Origin: Candidatus Epulonipiscium sp.
GTDB taxonomy: Bacteria > Bacillota > Clostridia > Lachnospirales > Cellulosilyticaceae
DNA: 35,241 bases
Direction of reading: 5' to 3'
Assembly (NCBI GenBank): GCA_012518255.1
Contig: JAAYSX010000017.1
Span: 1-35,241, forward strand
Shown: positions 33,606 to 35,241 of the stretch, piece after piece
Position numbering within the stretch: the stretch's first letter is position 1
Layout of the letters: every line of letters begins with the position of its first letter
Position numbers and translations under genes: made by a program
The notes under the pieces: model-generated
The model's input: the letters and a program-made list of their open reading frames with translations, nothing else
Told to the model about the DNA's origin: nothing
Databases searched by the model: none

Positions 33606-33815
33606 TTATTGTCCACCCATTTGATTCATTTGAGCTGCAATCATTTTTTTAACCATTGCTCCACCTATGGAACCAGCTTGCTTAGATGTTAAATCACCAT
33701 TATATCCTTGTTGAAGTGGAACTCCAACTTCGTTAGCTGTCTCAAATTTAAACTGCTCTACTGCTGGTGATCTTCTACTCTTGTTGTTGTTTTGTGTTTC
33801 CATATCGTAATTCAT
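33606..33815 (-). CDS. Alpha/beta-type small acid-soluble spore protein
   Basis: A 69-residue SASP that coats forespore DNA, protecting it from UV and heat, and is degraded at germination. The GPR protease site KFETA is at 23-27 (cut after E25), followed by NEVGVPLQQGYNGDLTSKQA, GSIGGAMVKKMIAA and a short Gln/Met tail, matching the family well. AAGGAGG is 5 bases before the ATG. It is a single-gene unit with its own sigma-G-like promoter and terminator, set between recG and rsmD. Confidence 0.96.
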   Translation of the reverse strand: MNYDMETQNNNKSRRSPAVEQFKFETANEVGVPLQQGYNGDLTSKQAGSIGGAMVKKMIAAQMNQMGGQ

Positions 33816-33848
33816 AATAATTGCCTCCTTATAATCTTTTAAGTTTAT

Positions 33849-33868
33849 AGTGTACTTTGTAGTACACT
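33849..33868 (-). promoter_or_regulatory. Dyad overlapping the probable SASP transcription start
   Basis: Perfect inverted repeat AGTGTACT / AGTACACT, 8-base arms and a 4-base centre. It begins 4 bases after the -10 and covers the expected start of transcription. It could be an operator or a 5' RNA hairpin. Confidence 0.45.
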
Positions 33869-33872
33869 GCTA

Positions 33873-33903
33873 TTATATGTAGATTTGCGTCGAATATGAA
33901 TGC
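33873..33903 (-). promoter_or_regulatory. Sigma-G-like promoter of the SASP gene
   Basis: Minus strand: GCATTC (33898-33903), 18-base spacer and CATATAA (33873-33879). This resembles the forespore sigma-G pattern GnATR-18-CATAnTA, with one mismatch in each element. Forespore control of SASP genes is established in Bacillus. Confidence 0.5.
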
Positions 33904-33916
33904 AATTTCTACCAGT

Positions 33917-35241
33917 TCATAAGCTGGCAGACATATTCCTATCTTTAAATAGCCTTATAATATCATTTCGGAGGTCCTTATGTTCCGGATTTACAAGCTT
34001 AGGGTCATTTTTTATTAATTCTTTAGCGGCCTTTTGTGCCGGTTTTAAAATCGAAATATCTTGATATAAATTTGCAATTTTCATGTCTGGTAATCCATGC
34101 TGCCGGGTTCCAAAAAACTCACCTGGTCCTCTTATGCTTAGATCCTTCTCGGAAATTATAAAACCATCATTGGTTTCTTCCATAACCTTCATTCTTTCCT
34201 TGCTAATCTTGCTTTTAGAATCATTGACTAAAATACAATAAGATTGGTGCTTACCCCTACCTACTCTTCCCCTGAGCTGATGTAACTGGGCAAGGCCAAA
34301 TCTCTGTGCATCTTCAATTACCATAACAGTAGCATTAGGCACATCCACCCCTACTTCTATAACTGTTGTAGATACTAGGACCTGTATTTGATTGTTGGCA
34401 AAGGCGTGCATTATTTCTTCCTTATCCTTAGGCTTCATCTGACCATGTAGATATTGAATATTTATATGACTTGGCATATGGCTTCTTAGTTCCTCTGTAT
34501 AACCTATAACATCTTCTAGTTCGCCCATCTCCTCTGATTCTTCAACCATAGGGCAAATAATATAGGCCTGCCTTCCCATATCAATATGTTTTTCTATGAA
34601 TTTGTATATCCTTGGCCTATAGGACCTATTAACAGCAAAGGTTTCTATCTCCTGCCTACCTGGTGGTAGCTCATCTATTACAGAAATATCTAAGTCCCCA
34701 TATAATATAAGAGCCAGTGTCCGCGGAATAGGTGTTGCTGTCATTACTATTACGTCTGGATTATATCCCTTTTCTGACAGGCTAACCCTCTGCCTTACAC
34801 CAAACCTATGCTGTTCATCTGTTATAACTAGGCCTAAATTGGAAAATTCCACACCATCTTGTATGAGGGCATGGGTCCCTACCACAATATCTATCTCATG
34901 CCCTTTAATTAAGGAATTTATTTCATTCTTATTCTTGGCAGTTAAGGATCCAACTAATAAACCCACCCTAATATTAAAGGGGTTTAGGAGCTTGGTTAAG
35001 GACTTATAGTGCTGGCTGGCTAATACCTCTGTAGGCACCATAAAGGCACCCTGGTAGCCATTTTTGGCAGCCAGGACCAGGGCTAATACTGCTACTATGG
35101 TCTTACCTGACCCTACATCTCCCTGGATAAGCCTATTCATAACCTTAGGACTTATCATATCCCTTTCAACCTCTTTGAATACATTTTTTTGTGCATTAGT
35201 TAATTCAAAAGGTAGGCTTTTTGTGAATTCGTCTATAAATG
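33917..35241 (-). CDS. recG: ATP-dependent DNA helicase RecG, partial (N-terminus outside window)
   Basis: Branch-migrating helicase that remodels stalled replication forks and Holliday junctions. The last 441 or so residues are present, covering most of both helicase lobes. The open frame continues to the right edge, so the ATG at 35158 is internal. Visible motifs: LPFELTNAQKNVF (Q-like), QGDVGSGKT (Walker A), VITDEQHRFGVRQR (DEQH box), VMTATPIPRTLAL, STTVIEVGVDVPNATVMVIE, AQRFGLAQLHQLRGRVGRG and GPGEFFGTRQHGLPD. The wedge domain is missing from the window. Confidence 0.98.
   Translation of the reverse strand, partial: FIDEFTKSLPFELTNAQKNVFKEVERDMISPKVMNRLIQGDVGSGKTIVAVLALVLAAKNGYQGAFMVPTEVLASQHYKSLTKLLNPFNIRVGLLVGSLTAKNKNEINSLIKGHEIDIVVGTHALIQDGVEFSNLGLVITDEQHRFGVRQRVSLSEKGYNPDVIVMTATPIPRTLALILYGDLDISVIDELPPGRQEIETFAVNRSYRPRIYKFIEKHIDMGRQAYIICPMVEESEEMGELEDVIGYTEELRSHMPSHINIQYLHGQMKPKDKEEIMHAFANNQIQVLVSTTVIEVGVDVPNATVMVIEDAQRFGLAQLHQLRGRVGRGKHQSYCILVNDSKSKISKERMKVMEETNDGFIISEKDLSIRGPGEFFGTRQHGLPDMKIANLYQDISILKPAQKAAKELIKNDPKLVNPEHKDLRNDIIRLFKDRNMSASL

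Noticed and set aside
1-35241. Mobile elements, CRISPR arrays, tRNA or rRNA genes, defence systems
   Set aside because: No transposase, integrase, regular repeat-spacer pattern or RNA gene signature is visible; the content is conserved core genes throughout.

Overview
This AT-rich window looks like a chromosomal core segment of an endospore-forming, low-GC Gram-positive bacterium of the class Clostridia. The evidence is spoIVA, an alpha/beta-type small acid-soluble spore protein and ylbJ, plus clostridial neighbourhoods: rplS-lepB-ylqF-rnhB, der-plsY-gpsA-spoIVA, DUF512 radical SAM next to der, and rpmF-plsX-acpP-rnc-smc-ftsY-ylxM-ffh-rpsP-khpA-rimM-trmD. Phosphotransacetylase plus acetate kinase fit an acetate-forming anaerobe. 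I cannot name the genus from sequence alone. All genes except two (tmcAL and ylbJ) lie on the minus strand, so the window is best read from right to left.

Right to left. (1) 35241-32441: recG (5' part outside the window), a spore DNA-binding SASP with its own sigma-G-like promoter and a strong terminator, rsmD and coaD. (2) 32435-29964: a coiled-coil protein of unknown function, then cobC-cobS-cobU for late cobalamin assembly. (3) 27708-29972 on the plus strand: tmcAL and ylbJ, divergent from pta and convergent with cobU. (4) 27555-25324: pta-ackA behind a good sigma-A promoter. (5) 25259-24582: a DUF177 protein and rpmF, with a perfect TTGACA-N17-TATAAT promoter and a terminator. (6) 24520-17801: plsX-acpP (terminator), then rnc-smc-ftsY. 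(7) 17715-13678: ylxM-ffh-rpsP-khpA-rimM-trmD-rplS, driven by a second perfect consensus promoter, with an apparent L19 leader before rplS and two back-to-back hairpins after it. (8) 13560-8128: three tandem signal peptidase I genes, ylqF/rbgA, rnhB, a FliK-like protein, a FlhB C-domain-like protein and yraN. (9) 8119-1: a PDZ/radical SAM/DUF512 protein, der, plsY, gpsA, spoIVA with a sigma-E-like promoter and a terminator, a HlyD-like membrane protein, and the start of yggS.

The genes serve protein synthesis and export (ffh, ftsY, lepB, ribosomal proteins, rRNA/tRNA modification and ribosome-assembly GTPases), phospholipid synthesis (plsX, acpP, plsY, gpsA), chromosome maintenance (smc, recG, rnhB), acetate energy metabolism, cobalamin assembly and sporulation. 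I see no mobile element, CRISPR array, tRNA, rRNA or phage gene, and no gene-free stretch above 300 bases; the longest gaps are 2067-2233 and 27556-27707.

I did not find a convincing wholly new system. The best candidates for a second look are the orphan FliK-like/FlhB-C-like pair, whose FlhB-like member begins at the position where FlhB normally cuts itself; the triplicated signal peptidase genes; the HlyD-like protein without a visible transporter; the coiled-coil protein next to coaD; and the divergent pairing of acetate-dependent tRNA acetylation (tmcAL) with pta-ackA.
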